From the NCBI GenBank assembly GCA_015178975.1, contig WHVD01000070.1, forward strand, positions 124,001-188,000: DNA of 64,000 nt. The letters run 5' to 3'. Below, piece by piece: positions 31,273 through 44,495 of this stretch (the first letter of the stretch is position 1; the number at the start of each line of letters is the position of its first letter). Both the position numbers and the translations under genes were made by a program. Below the pieces are notes generated by a model. It saw nothing but the letters and a program-made list of their open reading frames with translations. It was not told the DNA's origin and searched no databases. The DNA is from Hysterangium stoloniferum (lineage: Eukaryota; Basidiomycota; Agaricomycetes; Hysterangiales; Hysterangiaceae).

Positions 31273-32358
31273 GAGACATATCTACGGATTTTTGTAAATC
31301 AGTGCCAATCAGACTGGGTTGATCTTCTCCCACTTGCAGAATTCCAATATAACAACCATATCCATGCATCTACACAACAGACACCATTCATGTTAGACTG
31401 TGGATGTCATCCAAGAATGGGCTTTGAACCAGACCTTCAATCCAACAAGGTAGAATCAGCAAATGATTTTCGAGATCGAATGGCTGAAACTCTTGAAGAG
31501 GCAAAAGCAGCACTGGCTAAAGTGAAGGATGAGATGACAAAGTACTATAACCATCGGTGAACCCCAGCACCAAACTTCAAGGCAGGAGACCAAGTCTTCC
31601 TACTGTATGTAGATGCCAGTGACATTCAAATGGCCCAACTGTTGAATGAGTAATGGTTGACCTGGATATATTAATATCTTACTGATGACTAATCATCTCA
31701 GTAGTAACTGGTTCTTAATAGAACTACTCTTAATGGCCTGATAGCTCAGGGGTTAAGAGCACTAGACATGTAATCCAAACTTAATGGTTGCTGGTTCAAA
31801 TCCAGCTCAGGTCAATATTTTCACCCTGCTTATGTAACTCTTACACCAACCCTCAAAGAAGCTTTCACACCTTTGATTAGGGCCATTCAAGGTACTTGAA
31901 CAGGTCTCACCAATTGCCTATAGGTTGGAACTGTCCAGGTCAATGAATAGACTTCACCCAGTCTTCAATGTGGTGAAACTGACACCAAAGATTGAGGATC
32001 CAATCATTGGCCGCCATTCTAAACTACCACCAGATCCAATAGTGGTGGAAGGAGAGGTTGAGTATGAGGTTGAGAAGGTATTGGATAGTAGATGGAGATA
32101 TGGGCTAATTGAATACTTCATAAAATGGCAAGGTTCCAGCATGGAACATAATAGCTGGGAACCAGGACATAAGGTATTTGCCCCTGCCTTGACAGCAGAT
32201 TTCCACACACAACATCCAGAGGCAGTAACAATTCAGGGCCCTATTTGAGGATCAAGACAACCTCCAACCACCACAGTACGAGTGACCCAGATTCCAGGGT
32301 TTCGAAAGGTTAAGCCTGGACTCTATTGGCAGCAACATCATGTTGGGACACCATACCT
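31273..32358 (+). pseudogene. Ty3/gypsy integrase C-terminus and chromodomain relic (G3)
   Basis: The plus strand reads DWVDLLPLAEFQYNNHIHAS and continues to KYYNHR-stop-TPAPNFKAGDQVF. After an insert (about 31630-31850, with a tRNA-like sequence) it reads KKLSHL-stop-LGPFKVLEQVSPIAYRLEL, then LHPVFNVVKL and a chromodomain (EYEVEKVLDSRW, FIKWQGSSMEHNSWEP). Both in-frame TGA codons stand where CGA is expected (NHRR, LRLGPF). This is the C-terminal third of integrase and the histone-binding tail. A polypurine tract AAAAGGGGGGTGA (32358-32370) and an LTR follow. Confidence 0.87.
31735..31814 (+). other. tRNA-Thr-like sequence (SINE head or tRNA pseudogene)
   Basis: An 80-nt cloverleaf-like sequence. 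The acceptor stem GGCCTGA/TCAGGTC pairs with one G-U. The D arm is GCTC/GAGC, box A TAGCTCAGGGG is good, the T arm GCTGG-TTCAAAT-CCAGC is perfect, and box B is GGTTCAAATCC. The anticodon arm is broken: CTAGACATGTAA looks like threonine CTAGACTTGTAA with T33 changed, and the 3' half of the stem does not pair. It lies in an insertion inside the integrase relic. A functional tRNA is unlikely; a tRNA-derived SINE head fits better, though no SINE body or duplication could be delimited. Confidence 0.65.
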
Positions 32359-32652
32359 TAAAAGGGGGGTGATGTCAGGGGACAATCTTAAGTTTTCCAA
32401 TTTTATTTCTGACTCTCCTTAATATAGTTTCATAAGTAAAGACCTAGAGGGGCAACTTGTTGTTATCACATTTTCAAACTCAGCTGCACCTTTAGTTAGT
32501 CACCCACTAGCCGAGGATTCCTTAGACTTTTCTCTTCAGATTCCCTCTGCTAGGTAAGTAATATTGTATTCTACATGTATGTAACTAGACAGGTATAAAC
32601 TTACTTCGGATTCCCTCTGCTAGTGCCCCAACTCAGTCATAGTGCGAGTTAG

Positions 32653-34381
32653 TGTGAAGAGTGGCAGAAGTTCTGACCGTTCTATATACAAAGAAATGAG
32701 TAGAAAGGAAGGATATTGACCTATTCGGTGCAATATAAGAGAAAGTGAGAGAAAGAGCACGAGATGACGAAGGAGTCAACGAGTGCGATGGTTCGAGTGG
32801 AGGCCTCGACTGTTATAGTTCGAGGCCAGAAGTATTCAATAGTTCAGATAATGCTACCTATGTGGTAGCTGACACGTTACTGTGATGTATCTAGTATATA
32901 TTCACGAATTTTCCCTTAATTTTCCCGAATTTATTTCAATTTATTTTATTCTATTTTATTTTATTTATTAATTCAAGAATTAGGCTATTTCCTTTTAACT
33001 TCGAATACTCAAAGCTTCGAATGACATCATATTATGTAATCGAAGCCTAGAGCGGTCGAAATATAAATATAATAAAGCCAGGTTATCTAATTTCGAGAGA
33101 CCGGGTTTTTATTATATTATATTAGTACATATATGTGCATTATTATCACGCGATCACGTGACATCACGTCACGACATGTTTACAAATCGTCGCGAGTAGT
33201 TTTTGCAGCCACCCGGCCGCGTTTATTTCCGTTTCGGCGCCATGGCTTATTTTGCTTCCACCCTCGGCCATCTCGGGTTTATTCTCTGATTCGACCGGTT
33301 TGGATCTTCGGTTTGGATCTTCGAGTCGGGTGATAGCTATGACATCATAGCGGAATTATAGAAACTTTTAGAAGCTTCTAATAATTTCCTAATTAGTTAT
33401 TTAGCTATTATTAAGCAAAAATCTCTACATGTATAAAAGGAGGCCTAAATCACTGAATAAATCACTACTACTTTACTACTATCAACAGCACCAGCTCAAA
33501 GCTTATCTAATCATCCTAAGGACAAAAATAGCCTTAGTCTGATATCTAACTGCAAGCACCTACACTTGCAGCATCTTGAACTCTTGAACTTGAACTTAGC
33601 TAATTCATCTAAGTTCCCTCAGCTTCCCGGAAAACCTTTAGGCTTACTAATCACTTAAGTAAATCTAAATTCTCATTACTGAAATCCCTGCCCGTTTAGG
33701 TTATTCAAGAGCCCATTTTAACAGCACAGTTAATCGATCTTTAAACAAACGCTTGGATATTCGACTCTCGGACGATCTCTCTATTTATATATTATTTAAC
33801 AGCTTGTTAAATCTTTATAAATAGTAAACTAAAAGGCTACAAGAAAGCGAAGGCTTACAACAAGTTTCCGCCAACTTATTGTGCATACATTCAGCTCCCG
33901 AACCTTTATTCTCAAGGAGAACTTAACCTTTGTAGAGCACGTCACTACAAGTTCATCTGAATTTGTCAAGAGACCAAACAAATATTGACTTTAGTTGTTT
34001 AAGCTTAATAGCGCAGCTAATTAATCTATCAGTATTTAAATTACTGGACCTTTATTTGTTTATTTCTTGAATCCCTTGCTGTGTCAATGTTTGTTAACTA
34101 TTTGAGAGAGTAAATAGCCGGATACCTTACAGTTATTCTGATCACCGCTCGTAGTAGACCTAGTTTGTGTCTTACGAGTGGTGGTTCTTGGGTTAAAGTG
34201 TGTCTGAGTTCTAATTGGTGCTGAGTGCACCCACAAGTATACACAATGCTTCGAACTAATGAAATATGCAATATTCAAAGAATATGAAAGATAGAAAATA
34301 TGAATAGAATATGTAAAATATAAATAAAATAAAAGGAGTGTTTTACCACAATGAAACTGTGGTAAAAGCATACTCCTCACA
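32653..34381 (-). mobile_element. Solo L2 LTR, interrupted by element F2
   Basis: TGTGAAGAG..CTCCTCACA, with the perfect duplication GTTAG at 32648-32652 and 34382-34386. It is split into 32653-32880 and 34132-34381 by F2. Confidence 0.88.
32881..34131 (+). mobile_element. LTR-like element F2 (1251 bp), third-level nest
   Basis: TGTGATGTATC..ACCTTACA, flanked by GTTAC (32876-32880) and GTTAT (34132-34136), a 5-bp duplication with one transition. TATA-like GTATAAAAGG lies at about 33429. There is no ORF of note. It is probably a solo LTR of another family; relic copy at 2200-2953. The order of events is G3, then L2, then F2. Confidence 0.82.
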
Positions 34382-34411
34382 GTTAGTGTGGTCTAGAGAG
34401 TTGCCCTTACA

Positions 34412-34822
34412 GGTGCTGGAAAGTTGCTGGAAGGTTTGCCAATTATAGGGGTCCATAATGGTCAGGATCCTAATAAAAGGAGTAATCTACAATAAGCCAA
34501 GTTTTGGGGCACCAAAGTGGTGGCTCCATAGTCCAGGGAACTGTTGTTGGGGTGCCAGAAGGTTCCCAGGAGGTTTCCCAAGGTCAAACCAAGTTATGAG
34601 GGCCCAAAAAGGTTAGGATCCTAACAGAAGGGTGAAACAGATCATAAGAAGTTAATGGCAAGGTGGGAAGACTAAATGTAAAATAATAAACAATACTAAA
34701 GGGGTCTGAGGTGGCAAGTGAGATGTGTAAAGGGAGATGGTAATGGGGGAGTGAATGGGATGGAGATGGAATGGAAAGCTAGAGGGTCAACTACTGTAAC
34801 AAAACAAGTGTCAGGGGCACTG
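34412..34822. other. No gene; relic with GGATCC phrases
   Basis: Purine-rich sequence with CAGGATCCTAA-like phrases at about 34465 and 34612. It is related in reverse complement to 1-486 and continues at 35549-35660 beyond the L3 LTR. Probably the decayed LTR or untranslated part of an old G-like element. Confidence 0.45.
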
Positions 34823-35543
34823 TGTGAAGAGTCATGGAACCATTCTATATATGAAGAATATCAACTGTTTAGGTATGACACAACTATATATTGACTATTG
34901 AAGTACAATATATGTAGAAGGTAAATAGCTTTAGTCAACTTTAGTAGTAGTAAGACAACTAAGACAACTAAGGGAAATGGAATCAACCTTGCAGTACAAT
35001 TCCCTAACAACAATATATTGACTATCAAAGTGCAATATAGGAAGTAAATAGTTTCAGTCGATCTTAGTAGTAGTAAGACAACTAAGAAGACTAAGGAAAA
35101 ATGGGATCTACCTTGCAGTACAATTCCCTAGAGTGAGTTAATGAAGTAATGAGTTGAGGGGAGGAAAGATGATTCAAATGATGTGAGATGCAAGCAGAAG
35201 TTGATAGTAGTTCAAGCTTCGACTATACAGTGCAAAGCTAGATAGTTGTTGTAGATTCAGGTTGGAAGCTGTTCAAGGACAGCTGAGATGATACCCCAGT
35301 CATGACTTACAGGACACTAGAAAGGGTGTCTGGGTAAGTCATGGTTGCAGGGTAAAAGTGTCTGAGTTCTAATTACAGGTGCTAAAGTACATTGGTCTAG
35401 TGTGTATGCACCTACAAGAGTCTATGTACCCACAGGAGTACATAGATCGTAATATATGCATATGATAAAATCGAGAGAAATAGAAATAATAATTGAATTA
35501 TACTGGACTATATTTCAGAATATATTTCACAGTACCTCTCACA
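34823..35543 (-). mobile_element. Solo LTR, family L3 (721 bp)
   Basis: TGTGAAGAGTCATGG..CCTCTCACA, with the perfect duplication CACTG at 34818-34822 and 35544-35548. It shares its start with L1/L2 and its end with L4, so it links these LTR families. Confidence 0.87.
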
Positions 35544-35674
35544 CACTGCAAGTGGTGATACCTTGGGGGGAGGGGGTTCCAACAGTGAGACAACAAAGAG
35601 TATTGAGTCCAAAACAGGCTGTAGGGGTCCAAAAACAATGGGGATCCTAACACCCTATCAAAAAAACCTATTGA

Positions 35675-36486
35675 ATGGGACCTTTCAATTCATCATCTGA
35701 TTTGGAAGGAAGCCAATGGGGTAACCCAGCTTACAAAGCAAAACACCTAAGTGAAGACTCCAGTGAGGAATTCCTTTTGCCAAACCTGATCCACTTCATC
35801 ACAAGCAACCTGAACCAAAGAAGGACTCTTAAACCATCAACTAGAGTCTGGAGGGGATATTGCCCAAGTGAAACCTCTGCCACACCTATGCCACACACTT
35901 TGACCTTGGCCCCCACCACAAATTGCTCAGTGCCCACACACCCCTGCACATCCATCCAATCCCATCCATCATCTAAGCTTCTTCCTTGTCTGCAACCAAT
36001 GCCCCCAAACCTTCCACTACCTCCCCTGTGCCTGCTCATCTGGCTTCTTCAGCCTCCCTAATTGCTACCTCTTTGCCTTCCCCCCCACATAAACACTACA
36101 GTCCTCTACAATAGTCCCAGTTTGTACCCCTCCCTCCACAGTCAATGATGCCCACCAGAGCAGTCTCCTCCCCTTGTGTATCCCTCAGAAGCCCCATCTG
36201 CCTATCTCAACAAGAACCCATAGAAGTCAATCCCCCCTCATGTTGATTTCAACTCTGTGCCATTGGAAGTTGATCCTGCTACTGCTGACTCACACTTCCA
36301 ACCCATCCCCATGAGCAAGAAAGTGAAAGGGAAATGGAGAGCTATCAAGTCAACCAAATTTCAGACTGAAGGGATCCCACCACATGTCATTTTAATAGAC
36401 AAGCCAGTTGGTGAATTGACCCCTCCCCTCCAACAGAGCCATCTTCCTCTAGCAGGGCCAGGCCATTCAATGCAAATTTCCTGGAG
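35675..36486 (+). pseudogene. Diverged copy of the G-family ORF3
   Basis: The plus strand reads GPFNSSSDLEGS, then SEEFLLPNLIHFITSNLNQR and STRVWRGYCPSE. This is collinear with the ORF3 block EGFLLPSKVHFVTSDPNQRQ..WRGH of G1/G2. A Pro/Thr-rich stretch follows, and in another frame (36257 on) LEVDPATADSHFQPIPMSKK, which matches the MDVDLDP segment of ORF3. It is much more diverged than G1 and G2 are from each other, and frameshifted. It is not related to the UTP10 gene next door. Confidence 0.72.
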
Positions 36487-36877
36487 GTTAAGAACAAAAT
36501 TTGGTAAATTCCAGCTCTATCCCCTATCGTTTTTTCTTTATTTTTGCTATTTATTACCTTTGAGGTTTGGGAGTGTACATTTGCTGATATCGAGTGGGCG
36601 AGTTGACTAATCGATGAGCATGCACCAGGAAATCCATCAGCGAACCAATTTCTTCACTTTCGTTTTCATGTTCTTCAGATAGTAGGCTACATAACTAATG
36701 TAAGTATTCATACAGAATTCTTTCAATGACAAGTCATGCCAGCGAAGCCATATTGTGGACGTGCCAAATTCGTGTCAGATACTAGAAGAGGGAATGCAAG
36801 AACCTTGAAAGGGCTGTCAGGGACTCTAATAAGTTGATCTTTACATTACTTTTACTATTATTCAGCATATCTAGTTT
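36487..36877. other. Boundary between transposon relics and the gene island
   Basis: About 390 bp with no gene recognised. The right part should contain the UTP10 3' UTR; no clear polyadenylation signal was identified. Confidence 0.4.
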
Positions 36878-39800
36878 TTATTGCATTAACATGTCAAGGC
36901 TACCGCATCGTTTTTCTGCTGTTCGTTTCAATGCTCTTGCTGTTTTGGCGACCTCATCATGTTCGTCCTCCGCAGATTCTGCAATGAATGTGACGATGTC
37001 TGTCACAAAGCCAACAAGCTTGTCGCCTTGTACTTCCCAGAGATGGTCGGCGCATTGAAGGGCAAACAAGCGGACCTGGGCAGAGTCGGATCGCGTTTTC
37101 ATGAGAATCTGTAGATTGAGCTTCTTGAGCGACGAGTCATCGTCGCTGATCGCTATAAGGGCGCTGAAAGTTTGTTTCAGAACCATCCGAGCATCGTTTG
37201 CTACTTCAAGTGACGGGCAGATATCAATTTGATCTACCAGCGATGCACCCAACTTGCTGAGTTTGTCGTCATGCCAGAATGCTATAATAATATTCTTGAG
37301 CACAAAGTATATTAGATATCAAGCCGAAACCTACCTCCTTCGTCAAGGACAAGACTGGTTTTCAAAAGCTCGATAACAGAGAGCCATAATTGCCCGGATT
37401 GTTGGAAATCAGCACGATAACTGACAAGGAGGTCCGTTATTGGCGTCAATACGACACCCATATAAGGTGTGATGAGACCCTGTAGACACAGTAAGAAAAT
37501 GAGAACGAACTACTAGATGCCAATTACCTTCAACAGTGTAATAAGACCCGTTAAAGCACGGTTGAATATTATCCGACGAGAGACTGGATCTCCTATATCA
37601 AAAAGCACTCTACGTGAATTTAAGTCATGGAGAGGGAATCACCTGAGCTTACCAGGAGTACTGGTGAAGGCCCAATCGAACAGTCGACGGAATAGAGGCT
37701 TGAACGCAGCCTCGTTCAGCTTAATGACCAGCTCAACAAATGCACCAAGCACAATGCTTTCGAAATTTTCTGCCGTCTAGACAGGGTAAATTATAGTCGG
37801 AAGAATATCATCAGTATCATTACCTCTGTTTCCGCACCTCCACAAAGATCAAATCCTTCGAGGAATAACGCGAATAAATCCCTGAGATTTGACTGTATGT
37901 CATCACGGGGGGCATTCCGTATTGTCCGTTTTAAGAGATCAAAGAAAGCTTTTCGTGAATGACACATCGACTAAACCCTATGAAGTAAGCTGCAGTAAGG
38001 AAGGAGAGGAATGCTATACATACGGACTGTATGGCCTCTGACTCGGACCAAAGACGACATAACGCAGGCAATAGTTGCTTGGCTGGAACGCGTTTTGCCA
38101 TGGTTTTTCTCATTCTTAGGAAACTCGGACGGGAATCTAAGCTGAGTTCGCCCAACTTTACTAGCTCATCTACCGTCCAAAACTGGCATATAGACGATAG
38201 AAGTCCCAGAAGCACGGCCTGGGCGTCCTCTTCAACCTCCGCTATAAAAGCACACGGTCATATCTAGCGCTGAAATGGTTTGTACAAAACGCACCGTGTT
38301 TGGCAACTTGAGAACTTGATAAGACATCGCGGCAGAATTGAACGACATCACGGAACATAGGGAGTATACGAGGACCGATCTTCGCACTAATATAGCAGAG
38401 GTTGCAAAAAAAATGTGCACAGTTATCCCTAGCCATAATATTACATACCTTAATGGTAGGATACACGCTAGTGCATCACTAACAACTTCCTTCTGGTTAT
38501 GGACTGCATGCAAAATAAGTGGCAACGCCTTAGTCAAGGCCGGAATTTCTTGCGAGCCAGCAGTTTGTGCAATGACACGCAGAGCATCTAGAATCGACCG
38601 GAGATATTGGGTGTTCAAAGATTTTTTGAGTTGACCGCAGAGGTAATCGATGATGGTGATTACGGTTGGTGATACTTCCTGCCGCATCTTCTCTGCGACA
38701 TTGACAAGGCGAGAGGTCAGTAGGTTTAATGCCCCAGTTTCAACCTAGCAATGCATTGGCATAACGTGATTAAAACACGGCTGATTCTCACCGTAGGATT
38801 CTTTGATGACAGGATGGTACTGATCGTCGAAACAAATTCGCGAGCAGAAATTACACGTAGAAGATGACCAAGAGCTTTAATCGACATCGTGGATATTTCA
38901 GTGTGCTGGGGTGATCCTGGCACATCGTGATCGAGATTGGCCAAAGCTAAAAGGATGCGGACAGAGTCTTTGATGCCTTCTTCGTCGGACACGATTCCTT
39001 TACGCGGCGATTGTTGTAAGATCAAATCAACAAAAATAACCGTTGCCTGGATTCGTTTCTTTGTCGTTGCAACAGGATCGCCTTCCCTGATCACATAACT
39101 CAAAATGTAGCCAGGTGGCAACACAAATTAACACCTACTGGGACAATTCCAGGAACGTTTCAGTATCAGGGTCAGCGATTCGGCTGAACAGCCGAGTTGC
39201 CTCATTCAGTAGTTCTTTGACAGTCTATACGCATGATAAATATGGCCACCTAAAGTAAAATAGCACAACAACTCGACGCACCTTAAATGGATTTTGCTTG
39301 AAATTGGTTTGAACAATGGCTAAAGGTAGACTGAGGGTATTTGCTATCTCTCCAGATTTTTGCCGAACTAATTTGTGTGCTACTTTGTCTACCAGTAGTA
39401 AACAAATAGGCACGACGAATTCACCGGGGTCAAGCACCTCTACAAGGTGATTGAAAAAGCTACATTGGACGTAAATATGTTATGATACAGACTTACAAGC
39501 AGTACTTACTGTGTGCGACGATGCTTCGGGACGTGAGTGGCAGCGTCTGTAAATACGCGGAGAAAATCTCTAGCGGCTACAATAAAGGTGGTCTCTATCT
39601 TATCATACGTTTCAAGGGTATAGCTTTACCTTTCTGCAATTCTAATGATCCGGGATGCTTGTGTTTGAGTGAATTGATGACAACAGGCACAATGCTATCA
39701 ACAGTCTGTAGGGAAAGAGCCGTCAATGTACAATGCCTAAGAGGGAAAGAAATAAGCAACCTTCTGGACAACACGGAAACTATATGTATCGTCTCTATGG

Positions 39801-42800
39801 AAGACATTTGAACCCATGAAGGTGAATATAGGCATCACATTTTGCATCACAAATTCAGGAGCCAAACGCGCCAAATTTGCGATGAGAAGCAAAGTTTGGT
39901 TAAACGTTTGGGGATTGTCGGATACTTACATCATCGTTAAAATGATTTTAATAATATCGAAGCCAGAATAGTAATACTTACCTCGCAGAAGCTCTACTAG
40001 TATCTCCATCCGTATAGAACTAGGTGCTAGAGTAGTTGGGGGCTGATTGGAACCGCATTAACCATACGGCCACTCATGAGCCACTATAACTCACCGCCAT
40101 GGATGTTGTAATGACATCTAAAATTGTCAGAAGCAATTGCGTGACATAGTTCGCCTCAGGTTGCGAAGAGTGCGCATGGCAGACTTGTGTCAACGTGTCT
40201 AAGGCAGTGGACATTAGTTCAATAGAACCTGATAAAGGCTGCGCTATTAATATTTCTATCAGCGTCGTAAGTAACCTCAATGGCGTCTCGTCAGATTCCT
40301 GTTCAGGATTGCTGCGAAAGAGATAATCTTCAGCTGCGATCCCCACAATTTAAAGATAGTGTTTAGGCTTACACGACTATTTTTGCCCGTTTGGAGGCTC
40401 GTTGGGCCGTATCCTGCCCAACGGGTCGGAAATGCGCCAGAAGCGAGACAATAAGAGCGTCGTTGTTCAGCATGCTACTCATATTGGCCTTTACGAGCGC
40501 CTGGTTATCCTGATATGCGGCGTGGAATTTACCAAAAGTACGAGGAACGAGAGGGACTCAAACTAACCTCAGAACGTGCAGCGCATTCAATAAGCACGAC
40601 GCTCACTTCAAGCCTGAGCTCTGCGCTTAAGGATTCGAAAAGACCACTGTTTAGCTGATCAAAAATAGCACTGCGAACATGCAATGGTGCAGACACTATC
40701 ATAAAACATAAATTAACATGGAAACGCAAGAAAGAAGGAACGAACCGTTGCCAAATGCCGAGCGTATTAAACGGACAAAAATGATCCAGGATCCACTACC
40801 TATCTCGTTGAGATCTGGCGCAGTTGTCACGTCATAGACGCCGAAAAGCAGCCGATGGTATGCTGCACAGACGGAATCTTCGGCATCAGCTATTCGCTGT
40901 ACTTGTTCGCTAGTAGAGACGACTTGAACAAGAGGAAGCAACATATGTAACTTGACCCTGTTTGAGATATTTTTCAACATCCCAAGTAACACGACTCGAG
41001 CATGAATAGAACTCCACGTGGTGATATGCGATAGTAGGTAACAAAGGACTCGTTGTTTGTATGCAGCATCCTTCTTGCCGTCCGCACGCAATTTACAGAG
41101 TGACTCTTGAACGAATACTTGCACATAATCGCTATCGTTGATACAGTGCTCCCGTCGAGAATTAAGGGTGGTCACAAAGCGCCCAAAATCTGACCATTCG
41201 AGGTATTGCAAACCTTCCGCTTTAAACGTCGTTGACATTAGTAAAACCTCCATAACATGGAACCAGTTTGACATACTGGTATTAGTACCATACACAGAGT
41301 CCAAAGCATAGACAGACGACGGCACAGCGGAATGTGTCGAGCGCGCAATTATGCCAATACAATCCATAGCCACAGACCGTACGGATCGCTGTCTGGCTTG
41401 TAAAGCAACGAGAAGTGAGGGTAGTATGACTTGGAAATCTTGCGGCTGGCCAACATCTGTTACTTGCGCTTGAAGAAACGCAGCGCCATGGAATAATGCA
41501 GCGTGCGGGAGATATACTGAGTCCGAGTCGATTAATAAGCTTTCCGTCCACACTCCTGCAAGGAACAAAAGCGCATGTTCACGGAGGTTGACGAAGAGAG
41601 CCTTGATTAGATTGGCGGAAAGCGATACGGCACCCGAGGATGAAGTTGCAAGACGATATACAGCGCGTGCTAGTTCCCCGAAACGCTGGCCACGAGTCTC
41701 AGTAAAGCTCTGGTAAAAAGTCAGAACTCTGCCTTATTATTTCTTTGAGACGTTGTTACCAATGAACCTTCTTCAAGCCAATTTATCTTCACATCTACAG
41801 GCTGCCGCACAACCGGAAGTAGCGCCAAGATGCTGACTTGCAGACGATGCAACGTACCCGCATTGTTAGGTTTTAGTATAACTGCTTTCATCATAACATC
41901 GTCTGATATAGTCTATTCAAAAGATGTCAAACGGCTGTCTTGTACAATAGGCCAATACACATACCTCTTGTAAACCGTTCACGCTCGTCAATGCATCCTG
42001 TAAACGGTCCAACGATTGAAGGCCCATTGACGATAGTATGCGGTTAGCAGCATCTACTTGATGCTCACCAGTCAGTGAGACAAGCAAACTTCTAAGAATC
42101 AAGTAGGATATGTTGAGGGTATGGGCATCAGTGTTTTTTAATTGTCGGAGAAGCATTTCAAGATGACTGGAATAAGACTGGGAACTCATGATATTGCCTG
42201 GTGTATAGTTAGCGGAAAATTACGACCGCAAGGAGTGGACGTACTCGCAATACGGGCAGTAAAGGCAAGATTTGCGGCTGCCATATCATCCATTGAAAGA
42301 GCTGATCCCTTTACAGAGGGATTGGCTGCTACAATCTCAGAGCAACCATCGAACAGCTCATAGGAGCCGAATTCAATGTTTCTCAGGACCTGCCACACAA
42401 GGCCAGCTGTCTTCTGTCTAGGCTTGCTGAAAAGAAGATAGGGCAAGAACACATGTTCAAAGATAGTGGGTGCGAGGTCATGATTCTGAGCGTAAAAGGG
42501 CCCTGCGATGAAAGCGAGATGTAGGCGCATGACAGGGCGGGAGACGTCGGGAGATTTCAGGGCTGATGAGACAGCATCGACGAATGAATCGGAGCCAAGG
42601 GCAGGAATAACAGCTTCGGGATCGCTGTAAAGAGCCTCAATAACGGGTACAGTTGTGTCTGCAACGCGTGTTATCAGAGCCTCATACTAAAGGGACAGTG
42701 AGTCAGTGTAAAAGGAGAGGAAGATAAATAGTATCATACAATGTCCCCAAGGGCTGCACTTTCATTGTCATCCCGCTTCAACGCTTTTAATAAATCCTGC

Positions 42801-44495
42801 ACCGCCGTCGCTCTGCTCCCGGCGTCCGCAGACACACTGGATAAGATCATTTTTCCATGACCGCCAGTTTTCAAGTAAGGCTACGAAATTCAGTACAACA
42901 TTAATGTGTGTATCCATACATGACTTACACTACCAATAGACCGAATGACTTCTTCAAGAGCGTCCCGGTCACCTTCCGTTTCGGTCGCCTGCAATATTTC
43001 AGAAGATACCTCAGAGAATATAGAGCTATGGCGTTGAAAGATCATAGCAAGGAATGGGGATGCAGTCTGGCCAATTAAACTCGACAATGTCTCCAAAAGT
43101 AGGCGTAAAAGTGTGCGAATGACACTTTCTGGCACTTTCTCAGACAATATTATTGTATTGACAATGTTGGGAGTATCAAGCCTGTTGTTATCGGAATGCT
43201 AAACACAGGCAATGAAAAGAGATGCACGGATAACATACCGGCTGATGAGATGTGGCATCAAAGGAATCACTAACTTCTCCGCACCAACCCATCTCAAGCT
43301 GTCTGCAAGAGAATCAACAATGTCTCTAAAGATCTCCGTGAGTCTTACCACCAAGTGCAAGGTAAGTAACGTACGGAAGTGACAGGATAGACTTAGCAAT
43401 AGTCTCTGAAAAATCATCTAGTTGATCTTGCGGCCCAAGAACGGCGACAAAAAATGGCAATATGCTCTGTGCTTTGATATGCTTTTGGCCTTTCAACATT
43501 TCAACAAGAACCGCCAAAAGTACTGGAGGACTTAAACGACAGCGTTGTGCCAGTGAGGCTAAGGCGATGTACCCCGTCAACTACAATAAACTGTAAGTGA
43601 TTTCCCTCCGGTACAAATAAACATAAACTCACAACACAATCATGAGTAGAATTATCTGCGAAGAGCCGAGTCGATGATGGAAGCATAAAGGCTATCACTT
43701 CCTCGTTGACTTTTTTAAGCCGCATTATGTAGTCCATCACAACACTCGCAGTGAAACCTACCAGCACACGGTGAGCGCTTGCATTTTCGAGTGTATCCGG
43801 TAAAATGCCAACAACAAAACGGGCTACATCGATATTTGCAACCATTTCGTCAATAAGCATAGACCTTGGTAAAGGTTTTGCAGCTGCTTTTAGCGGAGAC
43901 AGGAATGACCAAAGCATGGAATTCCTACAGTATTCGGTCAATTTTTGAGAGTTTAAATGAGTTAGTTACATACTTGACGTGCAAGATGGTCATCATTTTT
44001 GTGAAATGCGCAGTTTCATGATAGGGTAAAAATAATACCATGAGTGCGTCTACATTGAATTCATGAATCCTATGGTATGTTTTGAGTGCAAAATCAGAAT
44101 CACCAGCCAAGCACATACCTGAATCGCCTGACAAGCCATTCCAGAGCCTTTGAACTAGGTGCCTCTAGTAAGTACGGCCCTAGATCCCTTAAGAAGGAGC
44201 TCAGTGTGCGATCAAGCTCTGCATTCTGAGCCTCCGATTGAAGAGTCCTATCCAATCCTCGTGCCGCGTCTGAGAAGATATTGCCTTCATATCGTGAAAA
44301 CTTGGAGTTGAGCGATCTCAATTTCGAAAGGCCATTCAGACCCAAAGCATGAAGAGAGTGGAAATCATGTTGGTCAGCTTCGCGGCTGTTAAAAAGATAG
44401 GATTCCGCAGGTTTTCGACGAGATCTATCAACAAATAATGAGGCATTCAATGATGCTGATTTGACTAGCTGGGCAGCAATGCTAGAGGAAGCCAT
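36878..44495 (-). CDS. UTP10: UTP10 (HEATR1 family), U3 snoRNP / small-subunit processome protein
   Basis: It should act in the nucleolus in the t-UTP subcomplex that joins nascent pre-rRNA and links rDNA transcription to 18S processing (family knowledge). I modelled 29 exons from ATG 44495 to stop 36878: 44119-44495, 43974-44069, 43633-43924, 43375-43580, 43239-43325, 42929-43181, 42740-42880, 42245-42686, 41965-42197, 41760-41912, 40746-41709, 40568-40695, 40373-40509, 40095-40311, 39982-40042, 39761-39924, 39630-39705, 39510-39576, 39282-39459, 39139-39224, 38792-39086, 38449-38744, 38295-38386, 38024-38241, 37824-37970, 37653-37776, 37528-37592, 37335-37479, 36878-37281. Phases agree at every junction; the total is 6144 nt, 2047 aa, normal for the family. 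The N-terminus has the family pattern ([22 protein letters not shown]). The middle is HEAT-like helices ([20 protein letters not shown]). The C-terminus ends in the BP28-type helices ([20 protein letters not shown]). No stop or frameshift is needed. Confidence 0.93.

Larger units (their letters stand above)
32371..34411 (+). repeat. 3' LTR (L5) of the G3 relic, interrupted
   Basis: It starts TGTCAGGGG right after the PPT and ends GCCCTTACA at 34411. The solo LTR 32653-34381 splits it; about 307 bp remain without it. It is the inverted partner of 30925-31272. Confidence 0.75.

Noticed and set aside
31735-31814. Functional tRNA-Thr gene
   Set aside because: T33 is lost, the anticodon stem does not pair and it sits in a transposon insertion.
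34823-35543. 5' LTR of the ORF3 copy at 35675
   Set aside because: It has its own perfect CACTG duplication and the wrong orientation for that ORF, so it is a later solo LTR.
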